This document shows positions 1-5,155 of a DNA stretch of 6,841 nucleotides, piece by piece; the stretch's first letter is position 1, and every line of letters starts with the position of its first letter. The stretch lies in the NCBI GenBank assembly GCA_902778985.1, contig CACYZS010000063.1:1-6841 (forward strand). The letters are read 5' to 3'. The notes beneath the pieces were generated by a model. The model did no database searches. It saw only the letters and a program-made list of their open reading frames with translations, and was not told the DNA's origin. The stretch comes from an uncultured Ruminococcus sp. (GTDB taxonomy: Bacteria; Bacillota; Clostridia; Oscillospirales; CAG-272). The position numbers and the translations under genes are program-made.

Positions 1-333
1 CGAGAGCAGGGACGCCAGATCCGCGGTCATACAGTCGTCGTTTATTACGGTGACGTTGTCGTATTCGGCGAGCGTCTTTCCAAGCACGGGGATCAGCCCC
101 CGGTCGATCTCGATCGCGACCACTTTGCGGTAGCGTTCCGCGAGCGCGGACGTAAGGCACCCGACCCCCGGCCCGATCTCGAGCATCACCGTGTTTTGAT
201 CGTCCGCCGCGATTTCCGCGATCTCCTCGGGGATCGTAGGATCGACAAGGAAATTCTGCCCGAGGTCGCGCCGGAACCGGATCCCGGCTTCCGCCATCAG
301 TTCCCGGATCACCCGGGGATTGCATAAATTCAT
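1..333 (-). CDS. rsmA: 16S rRNA (adenine1518-N6/adenine1519-N6)-dimethyltransferase RsmA (KsgA), N-terminal part
   Basis: Reading the minus strand from ATG at 333 gives 111 residues open to the window edge, so only the N-terminal part of a family of roughly 270-290 residues is present. Seen: GQNFLVD at residues 25-31, the SAM-binding motif I LEIGPGVGCLT around 51-61, and motif II AIEID around 73-77. These are hallmarks of the RsmA/KsgA rRNA adenine dimethylase family. The family uses SAM to dimethylate two adjacent adenines in helix 45 of 16S rRNA late in 30S assembly, in the cytoplasm. The start is supported by a GGAAAGG ribosome-binding site at 341-347. The gene diverges from the tRNA-Thr unit, and no convincing minus-strand promoter was found in the short space between them. 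The catalytic NPPY-type motif lies beyond the window. Identity is secure despite truncation. Confidence 0.95.
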   Translation of the reverse strand, partial: MNLCNPRVIRELMAEAGIRFRRDLGQNFLVDPTIPEEIAEIAADDQNTVMLEIGPGVGCLTSALAERYRKVVAIEIDRGLIPVLGKTLAEYDNVTVINDDCMTADLASLLS

Positions 334-362
334 AAAAAACCTTTCCGTTTTCGTTTTAAGTA

Positions 363-391
363 TTGACAAACGCCCGAATTCGTGATAGAAT
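363..391 (+). promoter_or_regulatory. SigA-type promoter of tRNA-Thr
   Basis: TTGACA at 363-368 and TAGAAT at 386-391 are separated by 17 bases. The -10 carries an upstream TG (TGATAGAAT, extended -10). Transcription would start near 398, about 20 bases before the mature tRNA, leaving a short 5' leader for RNase P to remove. Confidence 0.88.
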
Positions 392-419
392 AAACCCCGG
401 ATTTGCGACAGATCCGTTT

Positions 420-494
420 GCTGGTGTAGCACAGGGGCAGTGCAGCTGATTCGTAATCAGCAGGTCGTGAGTTCAAATCTCACCACCAGCTCCA
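420..494 (+). tRNA. tRNA-Thr(CGT)
   Basis: A full cloverleaf can be drawn. The acceptor stem is GCTGGTG (420-426) with CACCAGC (484-490). The D stem is GCAC/GTGC. The anticodon stem is GCTGA/TCAGC with loop TTCGTAA. The T stem is GTGAG/CTCAC with loop TTCAAAT. The discriminator is T491 and CCA (492-494) is encoded. The anticodon CGT reads the threonine codon ACG. The gene has its own promoter and terminator, so it is a single-gene unit. C34 restricts it to ACG, so another tRNA-Thr elsewhere in the genome should read the other threonine codons. Confidence 0.97.
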
Positions 495-495
495 G

Positions 496-530
496 AAACC
501 CGTCTTCCGTCTTTCGGTGGACGGGTTTTT
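496..530 (+). terminator. Rho-independent terminator of tRNA-Thr
   Basis: A nine-base stem, AAACCCGTC (496-504) with GACGGGTTT (520-528), is extended inward by CCG/CGG (507-509/515-517). It is followed by a T run ending at 530. It begins one base after the encoded CCA. Confidence 0.9.
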
Positions 531-624
531 GCGTTGTCTGCCTCTATCATCATACCATATCCTACGAAGGAATGCAAGAGCGGAGGGAAACGCAGGACTG
601 TTTTTCTTTTTTTCATTTTCGCTC
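531..624. other. Intergenic spacer between the two tRNA units
   Basis: No gene is supported here. The stretch is less GC-rich than the genes and ends in a T-rich tract (601-619) just upstream of the tRNA-Gly -35 box, resembling an upstream AT-rich promoter region. A 7-base inverted repeat, AAGAGCG (576-582) with CGCTCTT (620-626), touches the -35 box, but it is too short to call an operator. Confidence 0.5.
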
Positions 625-658
625 TTGACAAACCGCCTTTGTTATAGTACAATATAAT
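625..658 (+). promoter_or_regulatory. SigA-type promoter of tRNA-Gly
   Basis: TTGACA at 625-630 is followed after 17 bases by TACAAT at 648-653. A perfect TATAAT overlaps at 653-658 with a 22-base spacing, so the upstream TACAAT is the better -10. Transcription would start near 660, only a few bases before the mature tRNA at 666. Confidence 0.85.
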
Positions 659-665
659 CCGCTAC

Positions 666-739
666 GCAGATGTAGTTCAATGGTAGAATATCAGCTTCCC
701 AAGCTGACTACGCGGGTTCGATTCCCGTCATCTGCTCCA
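666..739 (+). tRNA. tRNA-Gly(CCC)
   Basis: The acceptor stem is GCAGATG (666-672) with CATCTGC (729-735). The D stem is GTTC/GAAT with one G-U pair. The anticodon stem is TCAGC/GCTGA with loop TTCCCAA. The T stem is GCGGG/CCCGT with loop TTCGATT. The discriminator is T736 and CCA (737-739) is encoded. The anticodon CCC reads only GGG. Like the tRNA-Thr upstream, it is a stand-alone unit with its own promoter and terminator. Its 3' end reappears inverted just downstream (see 731-792). Confidence 0.97.
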
Positions 740-792
740 AGGAACAGGCGAGAGTGCGTATGTGCTCTCGCCTGTTTCTTCTTTGGAGCAGA
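731..792. repeat. Inverted copy of the tRNA-Gly 3' end flanking its terminator
   Basis: TCTGCTCCAA (731-740), which is the end of the acceptor stem plus CCA, is the exact reverse complement of TTGGAGCAGA (783-792). The two 10-base arms enclose the terminator hairpin. If transcription passed the terminator, the downstream arm could compete with the 5' acceptor strand for the tRNA 3' end. Only the pairing is seen; any function is inference. Confidence 0.7.
741..785 (+). terminator. Rho-independent terminator of tRNA-Gly
   Basis: A twelve-base perfect stem, AACAGGCGAGAG (743-754) with CTCTCGCCTGTT (765-776), can be extended by one G-T and one G-C pair. It has a 10-base loop and a T-rich tail, TTTCTTCTTT (775-784). 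It begins two bases after the encoded CCA. Confidence 0.88.
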
Positions 793-808
793 CGCCGGTC
801 ATGATCAA

Positions 809-911
809 ACCCGCCGCATTTGCCAGCAAATGCAACAACTCCCGCCATCCGCAGTTCTTGTCCGTTTACTGCAGTTTGGCGGGAGTTGGCGGGTAGCGCC
901 GTTCAGGGCGC
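809..911. other. Cluster of nested inverted repeats, possible structured RNA or intergenic repeat element
   Basis: No protein gene is supported between the tRNA-Gly terminator and the rsmI stop. The stretch can fold into a branched form. An outer helix pairs ACCCGCC (809-815) with GGCGGGT (888-894). A near-perfect palindrome GCATTTGC-CA-GCAAATGC spans 816-833. A 12-base helix pairs CAACTCCCGCCA (836-847) with TGGCGGGAGTTG (877-888), sharing base 888 with the outer helix. An inner helix pairs GCAGT (851-855) with ACTGC (868-872). A separate small hairpin pairs GCGCC (896-900) with GGCGC (907-911). Possible roles are the 3' end structure of the rsmI transcript, a small RNA, or a short palindromic repeat element. 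No good promoter was seen that would make it an independent RNA, and the T tail after the main hairpin on the minus strand is weak. Confidence 0.5.
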
Positions 912-922
912 GTCGATTCCCG

Positions 923-1837
923 TCACTCTTTCTTCTTCGTCAACAGATCGTAGAACTCGCTTTTGCTCATTCCTCTGTCTTTTGCCGCGGCCTTGACGGC
1001 GTCCATTTTGGTCATGCCCGCGTCGGTGTAGTGCGCGACGTGTTCGGCGGGGGAAAGCATCGAGAGTTGTTCTGCGTCTTGGCCGCGTTCGTCCTTTGCG
1101 ATCCCCGCTTCCGCGGCGCCCTCGACGATCAGGACGTATTCGCCCCGCGGCTCCTTGGTTTCGTAGAGTGCGACGGCGTCCCCGAGCGTGGTGCGCGTAA
1201 TCTCCTCGTTGATCTTGGTCATCTCGCGGCAGAGCGTGATCTTCCGGTCTTCGCCGAACAGGTCGCAAAGGTCGCGGAGCGTATTCTTCAGTTTGTGGGG
1301 CGCCTCGTAGAAGATCAGCGTGCGGCGCTCGTCTTTCACTTCGGCAAGCCGTTCGTTGCGTTCGTGTCGGTTGGTCGAAAGGAACCCTTCAAAGGCGAAA
1401 CGTCCGGTCGCGAGTCCCGAAAGGGCAAGCGCGCTGACCGCGGCGCAGCACCCCGGCACGACCGTCACGCGGATATTCCGCTCGGCGGCGAGCCGCACGA
1501 TATCCTCGCCCGGGTCGCTGATCGCGGGCATCCCGGCGTCGGTCACGAGCGCCGCGGCTTCACCCGCCGCCACGCGATCGAGAATGATCTCGCCCCGCTC
1601 GCGCTTGTTGTGTTCAAAGTAACTGATCATTTCCTTTTTGATCCCGAAGCAGGCAAGCAGTTTTCCGGAGTTGCGGGTGTCCTCAGCCGCGACGAAATCC
1701 ACCTCGGACAGCACCTTTTTCGCCCGGTCGGAAAGATCCGACAGGTTGCCGATCGGCGTGGCGACGAGGTAGAGCGTGCCGGGTTCCACCCGGTTCTTCT
1801 CTCCCGTTTCGCCGATGCTCTTCTTTTCGTGGCTCAT
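923..1837 (-). CDS. rsmI: 16S rRNA (cytidine1402-2'-O)-methyltransferase RsmI
   Basis: This 304-residue protein is of normal length for RsmI (YraL), the SAM-dependent tetrapyrrole-methylase-fold enzyme that 2'-O-methylates C1402 in the decoding centre of 16S rRNA. Seen in order: LYLVATPIGNLSDLSDRA at residues 22-39, AAEDTR at 50-55, SYFEHNKRER at 72-81, LVTDAGMPAISDPG at 97-110, VVPGCCAAVSALALSGL at 126-142, LIFYEAPHKL at 174-183 and GEYVLIVEG at 232-240. The C-terminal 40 residues (about 265-304) form a small helical segment like the accessory domain of family members. The PGCC at 128-131 replaces the more usual PGPS, a modest variation. The ATG overlaps the trmN6 stop as ATGA, and an AAAGGAAAG ribosome-binding site lies just upstream inside trmN6, so the pair should be translationally coupled. 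Downstream lie the inverted repeats at 809-911. Confidence 0.97.
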   Translation of the reverse strand: MSHEKKSIGETGEKNRVEPGTLYLVATPIGNLSDLSDRAKKVLSEVDFVAAEDTRNSGKLLACFGIKKEMISYFEHNKRERGEIILDRVAAGEAAALVTDAGMPAISDPGEDIVRLAAERNIRVTVVPGCCAAVSALALSGLATGRFAFEGFLSTNRHERNERLAEVKDERRTLIFYEAPHKLKNTLRDLCDLFGEDRKITLCREMTKINEEITRTTLGDAVALYETKEPRGEYVLIVEGAAEAGIAKDERGQDAEQLSMLSPAEHVAHYTDAGMTKMDAVKAAAKDRGMSKSEFYDLLTKKKE

Positions 1838-2625
1838 TGGTTCTTTCCTTTCTCTTTCGGATCGGTCCCGTCGCCGAAACCGGCGGGGAAGTCGCCCGTA
1901 TCCAAAATGGATTGCAGTTCGGGGGAAGGGGTATCGTGCCTCCCGTCGGTATAGAGGAAAAGCGGGCGCGTCATTTTCATTCCCGGAGCGCCGCCCCTGC
2001 GTCCCTCGACCAGAACGAGCGAGGGGAGCGCCGCGGGATCGGCGGATACGACGGTCAGACGCTTGGCTTCGATCCCCGCGCCTCGCATCGCCGAAAGCAG
2101 ATCGGGAAGACGGTCGGGCAGATACACGCAGACGAAGCGACCGCCGGTGCGCAGTTTTTCGCCCGCCGCGCGACAGAAATCAACGATCCCTCCGCGCAGT
2201 TCGCGCCGCGCCGCGTTCTTCTTGTCCGATTGATTGGGGAACCCCGCGCCTGCGGGCAGGTAGGGCGGATTGGTCACGACCAGATCGTATCCCTCGCCGG
2301 GAACCGAATCCCGGTCGCGCAGATCCCCGAAAACGGCGGTCACGCGCCCCTGCAGTCCGTTCAGGGCGACGTTTTGTTCGATCAGGTCGGCGTATTCTTT
2401 CTGGGCTTCGAGCGAAAGGACGGTTTTCACCTTGTTGCGCACGGCAAGCAGGAGCGAAACGATCCCGGTCCCGCCGCCGAACTCGACCGCCCTCGCGTCT
2501 GCGTCGCCCCTGACGTACGCGGCAAGGAGCAGAGCGTCGGTCCCGAAGGTCAGACCGTCGCGGTACTGATAGAGTTTCAGGTCGTCGTTCACGATGTCGA
2601 GGCGCAGTCCGTCGGGCGACGTCAT
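1834..2625 (-). CDS. trmN6: tRNA1(Val) (adenine37-N6)-methyltransferase-like protein (TrmN6/YfiC/YabB family)
   Basis: This 263-residue Rossmann-fold methyltransferase is close to the family's usual length. Seen: an N-terminal QYRDGLTFGTDALLLA segment at residues 20-35 matching the family's characteristic FGTDA region, SAM-binding motif I VEFGGGTGIVSLLL at 47-60, and the N6-adenine methylase motif NPPY at 119-122 in VVTNPPYLP. The known E. coli member methylates A37 N6 in tRNA1(Val). Exact target specificity in this organism is not shown by sequence. The ATG at 2625 has an AAAGGAG ribosome-binding site at 2632-2638. The C-terminal tail (about 250-263) is polar and Lys-rich and overlaps the rsmI start. 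No SigA promoter was seen between the ferredoxin terminator and this gene, so expression may rely on read-through. Confidence 0.92.
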   Translation of the reverse strand: MTSPDGLRLDIVNDDLKLYQYRDGLTFGTDALLLAAYVRGDADARAVEFGGGTGIVSLLLAVRNKVKTVLSLEAQKEYADLIEQNVALNGLQGRVTAVFGDLRDRDSVPGEGYDLVVTNPPYLPAGAGFPNQSDKKNAARRELRGGIVDFCRAAGEKLRTGGRFVCVYLPDRLPDLLSAMRGAGIEAKRLTVVSADPAALPSLVLVEGRRGGAPGMKMTRPLFLYTDGRHDTPSPELQSILDTGDFPAGFGDGTDPKEKGKNQ

Positions 2626-2657
2626 ATCGGTCTCCTTTCGCGTTGTTTCGGATAAGG

Positions 2658-2692
2658 AAAAAGGGACGAAGGGGCATTGCCCGCTTCGTCCC
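2658..2692 (-). terminator. Rho-independent terminator of the ferredoxin gene
   Basis: Read on the minus strand, GGGACGAAG pairs with CTTCGTCCC (arms at 2684-2692 and 2663-2671), and an inner GGG/CCC extends the stem. A run of five T follows (complement of 2658-2662). It lies between the ferredoxin stop and the trmN6 ribosome-binding site, so it should limit read-through into trmN6-rsmI. Confidence 0.85.
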
Positions 2693-2694
2693 CG

Positions 2695-2719
2695 GTCCCG
2701 TCTATGTAAGACGCGGGAC
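2695..2719 (-). other. Second hairpin between ferredoxin stop and terminator
   Basis: GTCCCG (2695-2700) pairs with CGGGAC (2714-2719), and TCT (2701-2703) pairs with AGA (2709-2711), leaving a two-base bulge. It sits directly upstream of the terminator on the transcript. It has no T run and may protect the ferredoxin mRNA 3' end or form part of a read-through switch. Confidence 0.45.
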
Positions 2720-2727
2720 GATGTTGC

Positions 2728-2976
<249 letters not shown>

Positions 2977-3000
2977 TCAAAAAGATGAAGAGCGGATCGA

Positions 3001-3960
3001 TTATTGCTTGTCCGTCGCGTCTTTTTGCGCGGGTTTCTGCGGATCCTTCCCGCCGCCTTTTTTCCCGGCGCGCAGGACCTTGATCTCCGAGACGGGGTAG
3101 ATCTTCGGCGCTTCGGGCTTATCGTCGAGTTTGACGCGCACGGTCTCGGCGAGCGGGCGGACCTCGGTGACCGTTCCGTTGCCGTTCGGCGTCTCGACGT
3201 AGGAGTTGTTCGGCGGGACGAGTTTCAGGGCGGCTTCGTAACTCTCGTGCTCGTAGCGCAGGCAGCACATCAAGCGACCGCACGCGCCCGAGATCTTTGC
3301 GGAGTTGAGCGAGAAGTTCTGTTCCTTCGCCATCTTGATCGAGACCTGCGCGAAGTCGGAGAGGAACGAGGTGCAGCAGAAGGGACGGCCGCAGGAGCCG
3401 AGCCCGCCGATCATACGCGCCTCGTCGCGGATCCCGATCTGCCGAAGGTCGATCCGCGTCCGGAAGATCCCGGCAAGATCCTTCACCAGTTCGCGGAAGT
3501 CCACGCGGTTCTCGGCGGTGAAGTAGAAGATCAGTTTGCTGTTGTCGAATGTGTATTCGACGTCCACGAGGTTCATTTCGAGTTTGCGCGCCTCGATCTT
3601 TTTTTGCGCGATCTCGGCGGCGGAGACCTCGAGTTCACGGTTGCGGTCGGAACGCTCGATATCGTCGGGCGTCGCCTTGCGCATCACCTTTTTCAGGGGC
3701 TGCGTGATCCGGTCGGCGTCGACTCTGTGCGCCGTCTGCGCGATCCTGCCGAGTTCGATCCCGCGCGCCGTTTCGACGATCACCTTTTCCCCGAGGGTAA
3801 AGGTCAGATCGCCCGGGGCGCAAAAGTAGTTCTTTCCCGAATTGCGGAAGGCGACGTCGACCACCTCGACCGTCTCTTTGGCTTTCGGAGTTTCGGTCGG
3901 CTGCGCCGCTTCGGCGTTCTCGGGAAGAGCAGTCTTCTGTTCGAGTTCCTGTTCGTTCAT
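3001..3960 (-). CDS. ricT: PSP1-domain protein RicT (YaaT), regulatory iron-sulfur protein
   Basis: The protein has 319 residues, longer than B. subtilis RicT (about 275) because of a Glu/Thr/Pro-rich N-terminal extension (1-30) and a Lys/Gln-rich tail (about 299-319). The PSP1 core is clear: VIVETARGIELG at 60-71, LIFYFTAENRVDFRELVKDL at 143-162, and RTRIDLRQIGIRDEA at 167-181. Cysteine motifs follow in GSCGRPFCC (C190, C195, C196) and GACGRLMCCLRYE (C227, C232, C233). In B. subtilis RicT joins RicA and RicF in a complex that binds [4Fe-4S] clusters. That complex promotes RNase Y-dependent mRNA maturation and supports sporulation, competence and biofilm formation. The start has an AGGAAAG ribosome-binding site at 3964-3970. 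holB ends 44 bases upstream with no promoter seen, so the two are probably co-transcribed. ricA and ricF are not in this window. Confidence 0.95.
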   Translation of the reverse strand: MNEQELEQKTALPENAEAAQPTETPKAKETVEVVDVAFRNSGKNYFCAPGDLTFTLGEKVIVETARGIELGRIAQTAHRVDADRITQPLKKVMRKATPDDIERSDRNRELEVSAAEIAQKKIEARKLEMNLVDVEYTFDNSKLIFYFTAENRVDFRELVKDLAGIFRTRIDLRQIGIRDEARMIGGLGSCGRPFCCTSFLSDFAQVSIKMAKEQNFSLNSAKISGACGRLMCCLRYEHESYEAALKLVPPNNSYVETPNGNGTVTEVRPLAETVRVKLDDKPEAPKIYPVSEIKVLRAGKKGGGKDPQKPAQKDATDKQ

Positions 3961-4004
3961 GTTCTTTCCTGCCGGGGCAGGGATCCTTTCGTTTGGATTG
4001 GGTG

Positions 4005-5036
4005 TCAGTTCTGTCGGCTGACGGCGACGGCAAGGGACGTCAGGATCGTTTGCACGTTCCCGTTGGCGTCCACGGCGTCGGATGCGTCGCGGCAGGCGTC
4101 GTAGATCTTCACCAGCCGCAGATAGTCGGCGCGGTCGGCAAGTTCACGCGCGCCGGCACGGTCGACGTAAAAGAGCAGGGGAGCGTCGGGCGAGCGTTTC
4201 AGGACGATCAGGTCCCGGATCGCCTCGATCAGGGGGACGAAGTGCGCCGCCAGTTCGGTGCGCTTAGACGGAAGGGCGAATACCGCGCGGCAGACGTCGG
4301 CGTATCTTGCGCCGCTTGCAGCCGCGGCGATCACGTTTTGGACGGTCTCGCGCATTTTGAGCAGCGCCGCTTCGCGCTTGGGCGTCAGGTAGGCGAGCGC
4401 CACGCCGATCCGTCCGTGCGACGCGGCGATCACCGCGTCGAGTTTGCCCCCGCCCTCGCTTTCCAGTTTGCGCGCCTCGGGCGAGACGCGGAGAAGGTAC
4501 TTGCGTACGTCTTCGGTCGGCACCGGTTCGAGGCGTAACGTCTGCACCCGGCTGCGCACGGTGGGGAGAAGCCCGTCTGCGGATTCCGCGAGCAGAAGAA
4601 TCAATACCCCTGCGGGCGGCTCTTCCAGGGAGATCAGCAGCGCGTTCTGCGCCGGGGGGGTCATCGCGTCCGCGTCGTCGATGATGAAGAAACGCGTGTC
4701 GAGTTCGGTCGGGGAGAGCGCCATCTCGCGCCGAAGGTCCCGCACCGCGTCGACGCTGACCGTCGCCCGGTCGCCCCGGTCGAGATAATGCACGTCGGTC
4801 GAGCGGTCGGAGAGTATCTTTTTGCACGCGGGGCATTCTCCGCAGGGAAGGGGCGCGTCGTCGTCCTCGCGTCTTTCACACGAAACGGCGGCGGCGATCA
4901 TGCGGGCGAAGGTGCGTTTACCGCTCCCTTCCGGTCCCTCGATCAGGTACGCGTGGGAGAGTCGGTTTCGCCTTACGGCGTCGCCGATCCGCGCCCGAAG
5001 CGCGTCCGAACCGACGAAGTCGGGGAAGCACCCCAT
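4005..5036 (-). CDS. holB: DNA polymerase III clamp-loader subunit delta-prime (HolB)
   Basis: This is an AAA+ clamp-loader subunit of 343 residues, normal for Firmicute HolB. Numbered from the ATG at 5036, the following are seen. RLSHAYLIEGPEGSGKRT (25-42) contains an intact Walker A. A zinc module is formed by C53 and C65-x2-C68-x2-C71. A Walker B-like FFIIDDADAM spans 116-125, followed by NALLISLEEPP (131-141). TVRSRVQ (159-165) is a variant SRC motif with Val replacing Cys. The intact P-loop and zinc module resemble the gamma/tau and Gram-positive delta-prime type. The reading frame continues to a GTG at 5045. ATG 5036 is preferred because AGAGAGG (5044-5050) is well spaced and the predicted transcript begins near 5056, which would truncate the ribosome-binding site needed by the GTG. 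It heads the holB-ricT unit, the same order as in B. subtilis. Confidence 0.93.
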   Translation of the reverse strand: MGCFPDFVGSDALRARIGDAVRRNRLSHAYLIEGPEGSGKRTFARMIAAAVSCERREDDDAPLPCGECPACKKILSDRSTDVHYLDRGDRATVSVDAVRDLRREMALSPTELDTRFFIIDDADAMTPPAQNALLISLEEPPAGVLILLLAESADGLLPTVRSRVQTLRLEPVPTEDVRKYLLRVSPEARKLESEGGGKLDAVIAASHGRIGVALAYLTPKREAALLKMRETVQNVIAAAASGARYADVCRAVFALPSKRTELAAHFVPLIEAIRDLIVLKRSPDAPLLFYVDRAGARELADRADYLRLVKIYDACRDASDAVDANGNVQTILTSLAVAVSRQN

Positions 5037-5062
5037 ACGCGTCACCTCTCTTTCCTCTCTTT

Positions 5063-5091
5063 ATTATAACAAATCCCCCGCGCCCTGTCAA
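5063..5091 (-). promoter_or_regulatory. Consensus SigA promoter of holB-ricT
   Basis: On the minus strand a perfect TTGACA (5091-5086) and a perfect TATAAT (5068-5063) are 17 bases apart. A TG upstream gives the extended -10, TGTTATAAT. The expected start near 5056 leaves a leader of about 20 bases before ATG 5036. Confidence 0.92.
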
Positions 5092-5105
5092 TCGGTTCGG
5101 AAAGG

Positions 5106-5140
5106 AAAAAAGACGGGCGCGCATCCGTTTGCGCGCCCGT
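5106..5140 (-). terminator. Rho-independent terminator of the lipoprotein gene
   Basis: A ten-base perfect GC-rich stem, ACGGGCGCGC (5113-5122) with GCGCGCCCGT (5131-5140), has an 8-base loop. On the minus strand it is followed by a run of six T (complement of 5106-5111). It lies 15 bases after the lipoprotein stop and just upstream of the holB promoter, separating the two units. Confidence 0.93.
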
Positions 5141-5155
5141 GTGGGTTGCGTGTTT

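Noticed and set aside
576..626. Seven-base inverted repeat touching the tRNA-Gly -35 box as an operator
   Set aside because: The arms are short and 37 bases apart, and such a repeat can easily occur by chance.
440..628. Small plus-strand open frame across tRNA-Thr
   Set aside because: It starts within the tRNA and crosses its terminator, so it cannot be a separate gene.
666..792. Integration (att) site at the tRNA-Gly 3' end
   Set aside because: The repeat of the tRNA 3' end is inverted rather than direct, and no integrase or mobile-element gene is present in the window.
680..1954. Long plus-strand open frame of 424 codons
   Set aside because: It begins inside tRNA-Gly and runs antisense to rsmI and into trmN6. 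The product is rich in Arg, Gly and Phe with no recognisable motif, as expected for a frame opposite GC-rich coding sequence.
3004..4104. Long plus-strand open frame of 366 codons opposite ricT
   Set aside because: It mirrors ricT codon structure, has no ribosome-binding site or domain, and ricT itself is unmistakable.
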